In this document: positions 21,381 through 29,176 of the stretch, piece by piece
Layout: each line of letters begins with the position of its first letter
Numbering within the stretch: the stretch's first letter is position 1
NCBI GenBank assembly: GCA_024195265.1
Contig: JAJLRJ010000013.1
Span: 19,086,431 to 19,150,430 of the forward strand
Direction of reading: 5' to 3'
Length of the DNA: 64,000 bases
Origin: Dendrophyllia cribrosa
Taxonomy: Eukaryota; Cnidaria; Anthozoa; Scleractinia; Dendrophylliidae
Position numbers and translations under genes: made by a program
Notes under the pieces: model-generated
Seen by the model: the letters and a program-made list of their open reading frames with translations, nothing else
What the model was told of the DNA's origin: nothing
The model's database searches: none

Positions 21381-22016
21381 TTAAAAAATGTGTTTTCCAT
21401 GATAAAAAGGAAAAGCATCATTATCACCTGATGCTTGAACATTTAATAAAGCATGATAATTAGCATCTAAATGATCAGTTAATACTATTCTTTCATTTTT
21501 CATATATGCATCTGTAATATTAGCTTTTTTATTATTATAATTTTTAAGAGTTATCATATTAGTTGCACAAAGATCATTATTTTCATCAGTGTCCATGTTT
21601 GTGATTAATTTTCGGTCCATATCGATTTCTCCAGGTAGAATTAATTTATGTCCCCGCAGATCCAAATCTCCAGTCATATGAGTTGTTCCATCTAATTTTA
21701 AATAATGCGTGTCTCCATACTCTTTATTAACAGCATCTTTTTCTGAAATTGGTGTTTTTAAATTTCTTATCTTATTGTTTTTCATATCGAGATTTGCTGT
21801 AACATATGGTAAATGTATACTAACGAATGTATTTCTAACAAAATTGAAATCAACTACATCATTCAAACCAGTAGCTGTTCCTATATTTACTATTTTTTTA
21901 TCTTGCATATCATAATTACCATCATCTGTCAATTTGAAGCCAACGCCTGGCAGGCCTGGTGGCCCTTGTGATGTTGTTGTTGTTGTTGATGGTAGTAATC
22001 CGTTTGAATAACTCAT
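21381..22016 (-). CDS. Fibre-like protein, N-terminal part with collagen-like segment
   Basis: The likely start is ATG 22016 (MSYSNGLLP), because it lies directly behind CATATTATATATA, the box found before other genes here; the longer upstream frame runs through the end of the ATPase gene. The protein has a Thr-rich stretch, a short collagen-like GPPGLPG and then repeated xLDMxxxKIxNL...DAVNKxY units, the repeating shaft of fibre proteins. The frame stops at 21381, while the next unit of the same repeat continues without a gap in the neighbouring frame. I read this as one gene of more than 700 residues broken by a single indel. The start overlaps the 3' region of the ATPase gene by spacing of only 19 bp. 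Confidence 0.75.
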   Translation of the reverse strand: MSYSNGLLPSTTTTTSQGPPGLPGVGFKLTDDGNYDMQDKKIVNIGTATGLNDVVDFNFVRNTFVSIHLPYVTANLDMKNNKIRNLKTPISEKDAVNKEYGDTHYLKLDGTTHMTGDLDLRGHKLILPGEIDMDRKLITNMDTDENNDLCATNMITLKNYNNKKANITDAYMKNERIVLTDHLDANYHALLNVQASGDNDAFPFYHGKHIF

Positions 22017-22035
22017 TATATATAATATGAGTATA

Positions 22036-22677
22036 TTATATTTTTTCATTGAAGTTCTTAGTTGTGAATTTCCGTAGCTTATCAATATATATGAAGCAAT
22101 ATGAATCATTAGTGGCTTTTTCATAGTCAGATTTTTTTATACCAAGCTCTCTACTAATCCTGTTTTGTTCGTTTGGAGAAGGAAATTCAAAAATGCAGTA
22201 ATGTGTAGAGTTAAGACAGATACATTTGTCAGTGTCATAAAACGATTGACTAAGATATATGCAACTGCAATTTTTGTTTCTTGAGTTAGTGTAGTAGTTT
22301 CTTATTTCTGCATCATTTTTACTACCAGTATTAAGATAGTCATCAAAAATAACCAACTTTTGGTTATCACAATTTAATTCGGACAAAGGCAATATTTGAT
22401 CATTACTTGCTTCAATAATTGGGTAACCCACCTCTTCACTGATTGGTTTCAATGTTTCCAGTAAATGTTGATATTTTGATTGTTCCAAGTTTTTAGCATA
22501 TAGATAAATTTTATCGAAATAGAGTAGCCTATAGATCATGTCTAGCAGAACGTTTGTTTTGCCTGACCCAGATGGACCGCAAATTAGAAAACGGAAGTAT
22601 CGGTCAGGCATGAAAGGATATAACTGTTTATAATTTGAGGTAACATCATCATCGGCATCGTAATTTGGTATTATCAT
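22036..22677 (-). CDS. FtsK/HerA-type genome packaging ATPase (A32-like)
   Basis: A 213-residue P-loop ATPase. Walker A is GPSGSGKT (34-41), Walker B is LVIFDD (108-113) and the sensor-type Gln follows in YLSQSFYDT (about 144), the order seen in A32-like packaging ATPases of large DNA viruses, virophages and Polintons. The length is normal for the family. It would drive DNA into the capsid. The frame is intact with all catalytic motifs. The ATG follows CCATATAATATAA. It is the first gene of the leftward block, divergent from the rightward block across 135 bp. Confidence 0.92.
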   Translation of the reverse strand: MIIPNYDADDDVTSNYKQLYPFMPDRYFRFLICGPSGSGKTNVLLDMIYRLLYFDKIYLYAKNLEQSKYQHLLETLKPISEEVGYPIIEASNDQILPLSELNCDNQKLVIFDDYLNTGSKNDAEIRNYYTNSRNKNCSCIYLSQSFYDTDKCICLNSTHYCIFEFPSPNEQNRISRELGIKKSDYEKATNDSYCFIYIDKLRKFTTKNFNEKI

Positions 22678-22812
22678 TTATATTATATGGGTATATTATT
22701 TCAATATAACATGGTGTATAACACGGTGTACAACACAGTGTACAACACAGTGTAAAATGCTCTTTTTTATATATGATTTCCAAATTTTATGTAACCTAAT
22801 AATATAATAAAA
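22678..22812. promoter_or_regulatory. Divergent intergenic region with 12-bp direct repeats
   Basis: Separates the leftward ATPase from the rightward block. At about 22711-22757 the unit ACA(C/G)(G/A)GTGTACAAC recurs three to four times with small changes. TATA-like boxes stand at both ends. It is the only place where both gene blocks start, so the repeats may be binding sites of a regulator; this is inference. Confidence 0.6.
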
Positions 22813-24492
22813 ATGAGTTTACTTAAATGGAAAGAACTTGCAAAAAGAAAATCTGAATTAGGAAATAAAATTAATTATGTTCATGATGCAATCACAAAAC
22901 ATAATCTTGGTCAGCAGATAAGTCAGCTCAAGTGTGTTAAGGCTTGACTCAACCAATAATTTGGTGGATTTTTATTTCAAGTATAAGCATTTATCTAATC
23001 TTTATGAAACTTGGCAAGCATTTTGTTATTCGCGTTTGTATCCATTTGATCAAATTTTTCTTGTCAAGTTTGGGTCACGTGACATGCATTTACCTTATAA
23101 CGGTCAAAATCTTTCAACGAAAATGGGGAATAGATAGTCACATTATATCCATCTTGTTTATTCCTTTTTCTATGACTCCTAGTAAGGGCTTAATAATGCC
23201 GCCTTTTAATCGTGTCCATGTGTCAACGGAAACCGCCAGTTAAGGAAAACAGGTCACGTGACATAACAAATGTCAAAATATCTGACAAGACATATGACGG
23301 ATACCGCCTTAAAAGGCGGAGTTACATTGGAAAGGACCTTTTGGACATTTTGATTGCGAAAGTTTTCAAACTTTCCGACTGCAAACGTTCCCCATTTCAA
23401 AAAACATCTTTTGTGACGTCATCAATCAGGGAATATCACGTGATGGTTGATGAGACTTTCTTTTGATCGAACAAGTCAATTATTTATTCCCTTAAACTCT
23501 ATGACCGAGGAAAGTTATTATATCAAGAAAGAATGGGGTTCTTTAAAATCTCTGCAGGGGGTCCTTTAAGGATAAAAAATCCAAGCCTTAAGTCACTTGA
23601 GAGGAATCGTTGACGAAGGTATTCAAACCAGTAACTAGTAAATTAGATGATGTTATCGACAGTAATTTAGATTTAAGGGTACCTATAAGAAAGAAACGAG
23701 CACCTAAAAAAGGTGACCAAGGTATTGACTACATGCCTGAAGTTGACCCTTTCGAAGACATGCAAGTTGATGATTTATTTGGTGATTATGTCCCACCAAA
23801 TCAAGAAAAACAACTGGTGCCAAAACCACCAACATATGAAGAATTTTTACAAGATCTTCTGGAAGGAAATAAGGATATTTATGTTGATCCTCAGTACTTT
23901 GGTGATGAACCAGATGAATTACCACCAGAATATGAAGAAGAAGAGATGGACTATGGATTAGATGATGAAGATACAAGTAATTCGATTCTGGATGATCTTG
24001 GTATTACCAATTATGAAAATGTGGATAAGATATTGAATCAATCAACAATAACACCCCAAAAGACTAAGACATATCTTAATAAGATTATAAAAAATGCCAA
24101 AACAAAAAGGGGCCAATTAACAATACAATACAAAACAATACAATAAGGGGGAGATATCATCAGGTGAAAGGCAAATGCGAAACAAAAGAATAGACAACGC
24201 AAGAGTTACTTTAAATGAATACATAAAACATTATGAGACTAAACTGCAAACAATGAAAGGTTCCGGAATCAACGGCCGAGGAAGAAAACAGAGAGGTGGA
24301 AATATTATGTTTTTTAATGATGTAAAGCAGCTTTCGAAAAAATTGGAATTGATTATTGGTGAAAGATTGGCAGGGAATACCAGCATTGAGATGCGAAATA
24401 TGGGAGTTACTATATTGGACACATTATTGAAAATGTCGAAAATCAATAGGTCACAATATAGTAAATTGTATAGTCAATATTTCAAAATATAA
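22813..24492 (+). pseudogene. Acidic PPxY-motif virion protein candidate, broken by an insertion and a frameshift
   Basis: Three pieces line up. Piece 1 (22813-22926) begins MSLLKWKELAKRKSELG and is helical. Piece 2 (from 23604 to 24146) is strongly acidic and has two PPxY motifs, PPTY and PPEY (residues 73-76 and 105-108 counted from the TTG at 23610). Piece 3 (open from about 24100, ATG at 24175, to 24492) has the MKGSG motif, a basic GRGRKQRGG patch and a helical C-terminus. Between 1 and 2 lies a 675-bp inverted-repeat insert; between 2 and 3 the frame changes in a CAATACAATACAAAACAATA stretch. Leaving out the insert and one AG copy puts pieces 1 and 2 into the same frame, which supports one ancestral gene. 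PPxY motifs bind WW domains and occur in adenovirus protein VI and in retroviral late domains. The position before the penton gene suggests a virion component. The function is inferred. Confidence 0.65.
22927..23601. mobile_element. 675-bp MITE-like insert inside a Polinton gene
   Basis: The ends are CTCAAGTGTGTTAAGGCTTG and its near-exact inverse (CAAGCCTTAAGTCACTTGAG), two mismatches. AG stands on both sides and may be a 2-bp target duplication. It is less AT-rich than the Polinton and has three CACGTGA-containing sites (about 23078, 23252, 23438). It interrupts the reading frame of the PPxY gene. Confidence 0.75.
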
Positions 24493-24514
24493 TTTATGTA
24501 ACTTTATTATATAA

Positions 24515-25261
24515 ATGGAACGAGAGATAGTTTTATCATCTTATAGTGTAAAAAATCAATTGAATAATAAACCTGAGGATTTTACAACTAAATTTACTAG
24601 ACCTATAATTTTGGATAGTAATATGCAATATGTTATTGGTCTTAACAGAATTATCAATATGAGTTTTACATGGTTTAATGTTAATGCTGGATACAACAAT
24701 CAATTAATCAAATATAGCTCCGATAGTGGTTCAACATTTAACAACATCACCTTTCCAGCCGGAGTATGGAATTATACAGACTTCAATACATATATTAAGG
24801 ATATAACGAAGACTGGTGATACGTATCCTATCAATCTTGAATTCGATAATACAACATTTAGGGTTACGATTACATTGGCTCAGAATTATCAGCTTGATTT
24901 GACGCATTCCAATTTTAATGATCTAATCGGGTTTGATAAGACAGTATTATCTAATGAAACAAATATAGGGCCGAAAGTGCCCAATCTCAGTCAAGACACA
25001 GATATCCTGAATATCCATTGTGACCTAATTAATGATTCACTTGTAGACGGTCAAGATACAGACATCATTTATTCCTTCTCGACCAGTGTACTCCAACCTA
25101 GTTACTCCTTTACCCTCGAACCACGAAGAGTCACATTCAATCCAGTCAATAAGAATAATATTAGTAGTATCAGGGTATACATTACTGATGGAAAAAGAAG
25201 ATTAGTTAACCTGAATGGAGCAGATACATCTTTCTCACTAATTCTGAAAAGTATAGAATAA
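24515..25261 (+). CDS. Minor capsid protein (penton, single jelly roll)
   Basis: The 248-residue intact frame starts behind ACTTTATTATATAA. Its position before the major capsid gene, its length and its alternating beta-strand pattern (QYVIGLNRIINMSFTWFNV, NLEFDNTTFRVTITL, and closing strands SSIRVYITDG and FSLILKSIE) agree with the single-jelly-roll minor capsid proteins described for Polintons. In the predicted virion five copies would form the capsid vertices. No signal peptide or membrane segment. No lesion seen. The assignment rests on gene order and pattern; a structure prediction would decide it. Confidence 0.78.
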   Translation: MEREIVLSSYSVKNQLNNKPEDFTTKFTRPIILDSNMQYVIGLNRIINMSFTWFNVNAGYNNQLIKYSSDSGSTFNNITFPAGVWNYTDFNTYIKDITKTGDTYPINLEFDNTTFRVTITLAQNYQLDLTHSNFNDLIGFDKTVLSNETNIGPKVPNLSQDTDILNIHCDLINDSLVDGQDTDIIYSFSTSVLQPSYSFTLEPRRVTFNPVNKNNISSIRVYITDGKRRLVNLNGADTSFSLILKSIE

Positions 25262-25263
25262 TA

Positions 25264-25278
25264 TAACATAATAGTATA
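25264..25278 (+). promoter_or_regulatory. TATA-like late-type box before the small basic protein gene
   Basis: TAACATAATAGTATA directly touches the ATG at 25279. Nearly the same box stands before the major capsid gene and the zinc-ribbon gene. Confidence 0.55.
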
Positions 25279-25677
25279 ATGAAACCGTATGAATTCAAAA
25301 GATTTTACCATCCAAAACTTGGTAAATTTGTATATCAACACAAAGGGTCTGGGCTTATCGTTGATAATATTTTCAAACCATTAAAGAGTGTGGCATCATC
25401 TGTTTTCAAGAAATTTGCTAAGCCAATAGCAAAGAAGGCGTTAGAATCGGGGATATCCCATGCAGGTGAGCGACTGGGTAAGGCGGTATCAGAGAAGTCA
25501 GGAGACCTAATAATGAAAAGATTGGCAAATTTGAGAAAAGGAGCTACAAGACAAACAGCAATTGTTCCATCCTCACCCATTAAACAGCAACAGCAAGATG
25601 AAAGTACTGATATGATACTGAATAGACTCATTTCTGGAGATGGTTTGAGGAGAAGACGTAGAGTGAGATTAGTATAG
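25279..25677 (+). CDS. Small basic virion protein candidate with maturation-site motifs
   Basis: The 132-residue product lies between the penton and major capsid genes. HKGSGL (residues 21-26) and ISGDGL (118-123) fit the adenain-type cleavage consensus (M/I/L)xGx|G, the second exactly. Between them is an alanine/lysine-rich amphipathic stretch (FKPLKSVASSVFKKFAKPIA region), and the end is a run of arginines (RRRRRVRLV). Small basic peptides released by the protease are typical of adenovirus cores, so a DNA-condensing or membrane-active role is plausible. No named family is recognised. Intact frame. Confidence 0.65.
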   Translation: MKPYEFKRFYHPKLGKFVYQHKGSGLIVDNIFKPLKSVASSVFKKFAKPIAKKALESGISHAGERLGKAVSEKSGDLIMKRLANLRKGATRQTAIVPSSPIKQQQQDESTDMILNRLISGDGLRRRRRVRLV

Positions 25678-25730
25678 AATCAATAAAATGATTTTAATAT
25701 GAATATATATTTTAATTGTTAAAATTTATC

Positions 25731-25745
25731 TAACATAATATTATA
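25731..25745 (+). promoter_or_regulatory. TATA-like late-type box before the major capsid gene
   Basis: TAACATAATATTATA ends directly at the ATG at 25746, leaving no room for a usual 5' leader if it sets the transcription start. Confidence 0.55.
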
Positions 25746-27032
25746 ATGTCATTTAGAACAGATAATTTTCTTCAAAGAAATGAGTTGGTGCGATTCCAAC
25801 TCGATGATGTAATCAGGTCCCCAGCTAACGGTCAACATCAGGTCAAAAATGGTTACAAGTTCACAATCAACGATCGGTCATCATTCTACGATTGGTATAA
25901 TGCCTATATTGAAGTCCAATTCCAAGTACAGAAATTAGCAGACGGATCGGGATATGCTGCTGCTGACAGAATCACAGTCATTAATGGAGCGCATTCCTTA
26001 ATTGACCACATAATGATTAAAAGCGCTGGGAAAATTGTGTACGACACTGATAATCTACCCAAGGTCACTTTTGTGAAGAATTTGCTAGAGTATTCTGATG
26101 ATTATAGCAGATCAGTCGCTAAAAACAGTTTCTGGTATTTGGACACGAATGCTACAACAGCCAACACGAATACAGGATTTGAAGCTCGCCGGTTGCAAAC
26201 TCAAGCACTTCGAGACAATGGGACTGGTGGTGCTAAAAACATTAATGTGATTATACCATTGAACAGGTTCTCATTTTTTGAAGAACTTGAAGATAAGATG
26301 CTTGTACCAATGCAAATACAATTTAACATTGAGCTACAAAACGATGGTGAACTCATTCACATGGCTAATGGAACTGATGCTGGAAGAATTGTTGTTAATA
26401 GGTTTTTGCTATGGGTGCCAAAACTAACCCCAAAGGATTCATTGTATGACAATTTCGTTAGTTCATTTCTTAAAGAAACTCAGTGGAAATATTTAAGGGA
26501 AATGTACGAAACATCAGCTCCTACACAATCATCAGGATTTTTCCAGATTTCAAGCAGTATTGACAATGTCAAACACATTTTTGTTTACTTGAAAAGAACA
26601 AACCCGCCTAATGATGCAGTTGAAGAAGACAGTCCTTATCTAATGAACACTTTTAAACTTAATGCTGCTAATAATAACTCTTCCCTTTTAAACTGTAGAC
26701 TAGAATATGGAAATGGAGTCTTTTATCCAGAAACAGAGTATGATACAGAATCAAAAGTGAGAATCTTTAACGATTTGATGTCATATACTATGCGGAAAAA
26801 TGACTATAACAGCGGAACTCAGCTGAACTTAGCAAACTATAGTTCTCTGTATGGGTTGATTTACTTTAATCTTACGTATCAAACTGAAAAAATAACAAGA
26901 GATCCGAAACAGCTAATCTTCAGGTATAGACTAAGCCAGAATGCAGCTGCAAACTTCAATGTTCATGCTGTAGTCCTATATGAAGAATCTGTTGTCATTG
27001 ACAAGGTGGGTAATGAATTGGTTATAGTGTAA
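25746..27032 (+). CDS. Major capsid protein (double jelly roll)
   Basis: An intact 428-residue frame of the length and position usual for Polinton major capsid proteins. The N-terminus (SFRTDNFLQRNELVRFQLDD) is followed by beta-rich blocks such as FYDWYNAYIEVQFQVQKL and SLIDHIMIKSAGKIVYD, typical of the double-jelly-roll capsid fold shared with adenoviruses and virophages. Trimers of such a protein would form the hexagonal capsomers. No lesion seen. Neighbours are the small basic protein upstream and the pVI-like gene 64 bp downstream. The family call rests on gene order, length and pattern. Confidence 0.88.
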   Translation: MSFRTDNFLQRNELVRFQLDDVIRSPANGQHQVKNGYKFTINDRSSFYDWYNAYIEVQFQVQKLADGSGYAAADRITVINGAHSLIDHIMIKSAGKIVYDTDNLPKVTFVKNLLEYSDDYSRSVAKNSFWYLDTNATTANTNTGFEARRLQTQALRDNGTGGAKNINVIIPLNRFSFFEELEDKMLVPMQIQFNIELQNDGELIHMANGTDAGRIVVNRFLLWVPKLTPKDSLYDNFVSSFLKETQWKYLREMYETSAPTQSSGFFQISSSIDNVKHIFVYLKRTNPPNDAVEEDSPYLMNTFKLNAANNNSSLLNCRLEYGNGVFYPETEYDTESKVRIFNDLMSYTMRKNDYNSGTQLNLANYSSLYGLIYFNLTYQTEKITRDPKQLIFRYRLSQNAAANFNVHAVVLYEESVVIDKVGNELVIV

Positions 27033-27096
27033 AATAAATATCCTTATTTCATATATATTATGTGAAATTTTATATAATATATATTATATATAAGAA

Positions 27097-27870
27097 ATGA
27101 CTCAGCTTTTTGAAATCAAAGTAAATTTGTCTGACAATCAAAAGAAGAATCTTAGCAATGCTTTCAAAAAAAGGGAAACTATTGTTCTCAGACTATCAAA
27201 TAAATCTCTTCATGGCAATGACGTTTTATATGTATCATCGATGGTGAAGAAGAGATTGGAGAAGAATCGTATGATGAATAAGGGTATGGATATCAAACTT
27301 GTTAAAAGTAATATCAGAAAACAGGTTGGAGGTAGTCTACTAACTTCTATCTTAAGTATTGGAAAGACACTAGCACCAACTATAGGCAAAACCCTTGGGC
27401 TATCAGCTCTTGCTGGATTGGCTTCAGAAGGTGCTTCTCAGATTGTGAAATCAATATCTGGCAAAGGCGTACAGTCGGGTGGTTTTCTCGTACCACAAGA
27501 CAAAATTAATAAGCTGATAGAATATAAGCATCTTTTATCTGCGAAACAAAAACAGGATATATTGAATGCCCTTCAATCAGGTTCAGGTGTTCATGTGAAA
27601 CCAACAAAAACACAATCAGGTGGATTTTTAGGCACTCTGTTGGCAAGCATTGGTGTTCCACTCCTTCTAAATGCTTTGACTGGTAAAACTGGTAGTGGGG
27701 CTCCACGAATGGGAACTAGTAAGAAAAAGGGTATGGGAGCTCCAAGAATTGGTGTATATAGACCACCTCCATTTTATGGGAGTTGGCCCGATAATACGAT
27801 AGGTATGGGGATTAAAAAAAAAACAACCAAAAAAAAAAGACAACCAAAAGGGGCGAAGGCTTGCTATTAG
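27097..27870 (+). CDS. pVI-like virion protein with protease sites, hydrophobic helix and PPFY
   Basis: The 257-residue frame begins with a small charged domain (QLFEIKVNLSDNQKKNL). After QVGGS (76-80) comes a long alanine/glycine-rich hydrophobic segment (about 81-119), then ISGKG (120-124), QSGGF (126-130), QSGSG (160-164) and QSGGF (173-177). All of these resemble adenain cleavage sites; ISGKG fits the consensus exactly. PPFY stands at 224-227, and the C-terminus is strongly basic. Protein VI of adenovirus has the same ingredients: cleavable ends, an amphipathic membrane-lytic helix and a PPxY motif. So I infer a membrane-penetration role. Near 27850 (AAAAGGGG) the frame seems shifted: the neighbouring frame carries on with a short Gly/Leu-rich tail to a TAA at 27918-27920, whereas this frame stops at 27870. 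Confidence 0.7.
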   Translation: MTQLFEIKVNLSDNQKKNLSNAFKKRETIVLRLSNKSLHGNDVLYVSSMVKKRLEKNRMMNKGMDIKLVKSNIRKQVGGSLLTSILSIGKTLAPTIGKTLGLSALAGLASEGASQIVKSISGKGVQSGGFLVPQDKINKLIEYKHLLSAKQKQDILNALQSGSGVHVKPTKTQSGGFLGTLLASIGVPLLLNALTGKTGSGAPRMGTSKKKGMGAPRIGVYRPPPFYGSWPDNTIGMGIKKKTTKKKRQPKGAKACY

Positions 27871-27982
27871 GGAAAAGCAGCCCTTTCAATGGTATTCCTC
27901 TTCTCGGAGCAATACTGTAAAACCGAAATTCCACAAAGACATCCCGTTAAGTAATCATGATCTAATAAAATGGTGTAGATAT

Positions 27983-28378
27983 TTGAACATCCCAATCAAA
28001 GATGTTCTGTCAAGGGATGAAAGAGTTTCACATAACCATAGACAGGCGTTATTTATCTACAATCTTGAACCCTCATATATGAGTGGAAGCCATTGGGTGG
28101 CCACATATGTCAAAGACAACGTGATAAATTATTTTGACAGTTTTGGTATGCCTCCATTTCAAGAGATCGGAAATCATGCGAAAAGAAGGAATATGACACT
28201 GCTTCACCAAAACAACCAAATCCAAAACATAAAAACGTCTACATGTGGCTACTTCTGTTTATACTTTCTGAACGAAATGAATAAGGGGAATTCGTATTAT
28301 AATTTATTGCAAGTATTTGACATATATGATACAATGAAGAATGAGAGATTCCTCGAACATTATTTTAGAAATATCTAA
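27983..28378 (+). CDS. Adenain-type cysteine protease (virion maturation)
   Basis: The catalytic set is complete and in order: His in GSHWVATY (residue 37 counted from TTG 27983), Asp in YFDSFG (52), a Gln (81) and the nucleophile Cys in TCGYFC (88); the Gln-Cys spacing of 7 equals that of adenovirus protease. The enzyme would cleave virion precursors at GxG/GG sites, which occur in at least three neighbouring ORFs. The true start is unclear. No in-frame ATG precedes the catalytic domain; the frame is open further upstream, through a region (about 27930-27980) that looks like normal N-terminal protease sequence. An ATG at 27889 is in another frame. So a further frameshift near 27900-27940 or an altered start is likely. 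The stop codon lies inside the box of the next gene. Confidence 0.85.
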   Translation: MNIPIKDVLSRDERVSHNHRQALFIYNLEPSYMSGSHWVATYVKDNVINYFDSFGMPPFQEIGNHAKRRNMTLLHQNNQIQNIKTSTCGYFCLYFLNEMNKGNSYYNLLQVFDIYDTMKNERFLEHYFRNI

Positions 28379-28388
28379 CATATATATA
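28376..28388 (+). promoter_or_regulatory. TATA-like late-type box before the zinc-ribbon gene
   Basis: TAACATATATATA touches the ATG at 28389 and overlaps the stop codon of the protease gene, so this gene may have its own transcript start. Confidence 0.5.
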
Positions 28389-28550
28389 ATGGTAAAATCA
28401 TATTGTGTTAGACAGAAGAAAGTCACTGAATGTGTTCCAGGAAGCGAACGATATGTGAAAACTAAAAATGGTCGAACTATGTTGAAATGCACTTGCGCTG
28501 AATGTGGTATAACAAAAACCAAATTTATAAAACAAAAACAGGGAAACTAA
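28389..28550 (+). CDS. Zinc-ribbon N-terminal part of the PLA2-like protein
   Basis: ATG 28389 opens a 53-codon frame with cysteines at 6 and 15 and the cluster CTCAECG near residue 35-41, a zinc-ribbon pattern (CVRQKKVTEC ... CTCAECG). It ends in KQKQGN and a stop. The following PLA2-like frame overlaps it and carries on without a gap one base out of register at the A-rich stretch AAAACAAAAACAGGG (about 28528-28545). In related elements the two parts may be one protein, so I treat this as the first part of a frameshifted gene, although a separate small zinc-ribbon protein cannot be excluded. Confidence 0.6.
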   Translation: MVKSYCVRQKKVTECVPGSERYVKTKNGRTMLKCTCAECGITKTKFIKQKQGN

Positions 28551-29176
28551 TTGAGCCCTCACAAGATGGGGGCTTTTTAAATATAGAAGGTAGTCACAGT
28601 CTTGGTGAAATAGCAGCTAAAAGCGCTTTAAAAGGTTTGTATAATTTAGGTAGAATCGGAGCATCAAAGGCAATTAAATCTGGTTATGCTAAACAAAAAA
28701 TAAAAGGAATGGCTGATAAATATTTGGATCAAGCCTTAGATAGTTTAACTTCAGATATTAGTAAGAAACTAGATCCATTGCATAAAGGTAGTGGGATTGA
28801 TATTCATAAGGCCATTGGGAAGCTTCCGAAACCAAAAGGCGGTTGGACATTACCCGGCCATAAATATACTGGCCCATATAATGATTTAAAGAGTCAAGTG
28901 AAATATGACCCAACAACTGGCCAAATATTAGAAATATATGACCAACCTACAGGAAGAACTGATGAAATAGCAATGCAACATGATGTCGATTATTCAGTCT
29001 GCAAGGATGATAGGAAATGTAAAAATAAGGCAGACCGAAAAATGGTTCAAGCTTTAGACAACGTACCGTATAATGAAAGACAATGGGGGCATTGGTTGGC
29101 TAGAAACACGATTGATGTAAAACAAAAACTTGGATTAGGTGTTAAAAGGAAGTCAAAAAACGTAAAAAGGAGTTGA
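28502..29176 (+). CDS. Phospholipase A2-like domain protein
   Basis: The real coding content begins at about 28545. A GGF motif and a helical, glycine/alanine-rich region are followed by HKGSGI (95-100), another protease-site-like motif. Then comes YTGPYNDL (122-129), matching the calcium loop of parvovirus-type PLA2, and PTGRTDEIAMQHDVDY (149-164), with the catalytic His160-Asp161 and Tyr164. Such domains open endosomal membranes in parvoviruses; they occur in several other virus-like elements. The C-terminus is basic. So the element encodes a second candidate for membrane penetration besides the pVI-like protein. It stops at 29174-29176, overlapping the start region of the integrase. The frame N-terminal to 28545 is a shadow of the zinc-ribbon frame. 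Confidence 0.72.
   Translation: MWYNKNQIYKTKTGKLIEPSQDGGFLNIEGSHSLGEIAAKSALKGLYNLGRIGASKAIKSGYAKQKIKGMADKYLDQALDSLTSDISKKLDPLHKGSGIDIHKAIGKLPKPKGGWTLPGHKYTGPYNDLKSQVKYDPTTGQILEIYDQPTGRTDEIAMQHDVDYSVCKDDRKCKNKADRKMVQALDNVPYNERQWGHWLARNTIDVKQKLGLGVKRKSKNVKRS

Noticed and set aside
23212..23466. ORFs inside the insert of the PPxY gene
   Set aside because: They lie wholly within the MITE-like insert, show no domain and cross its internal palindromic parts.
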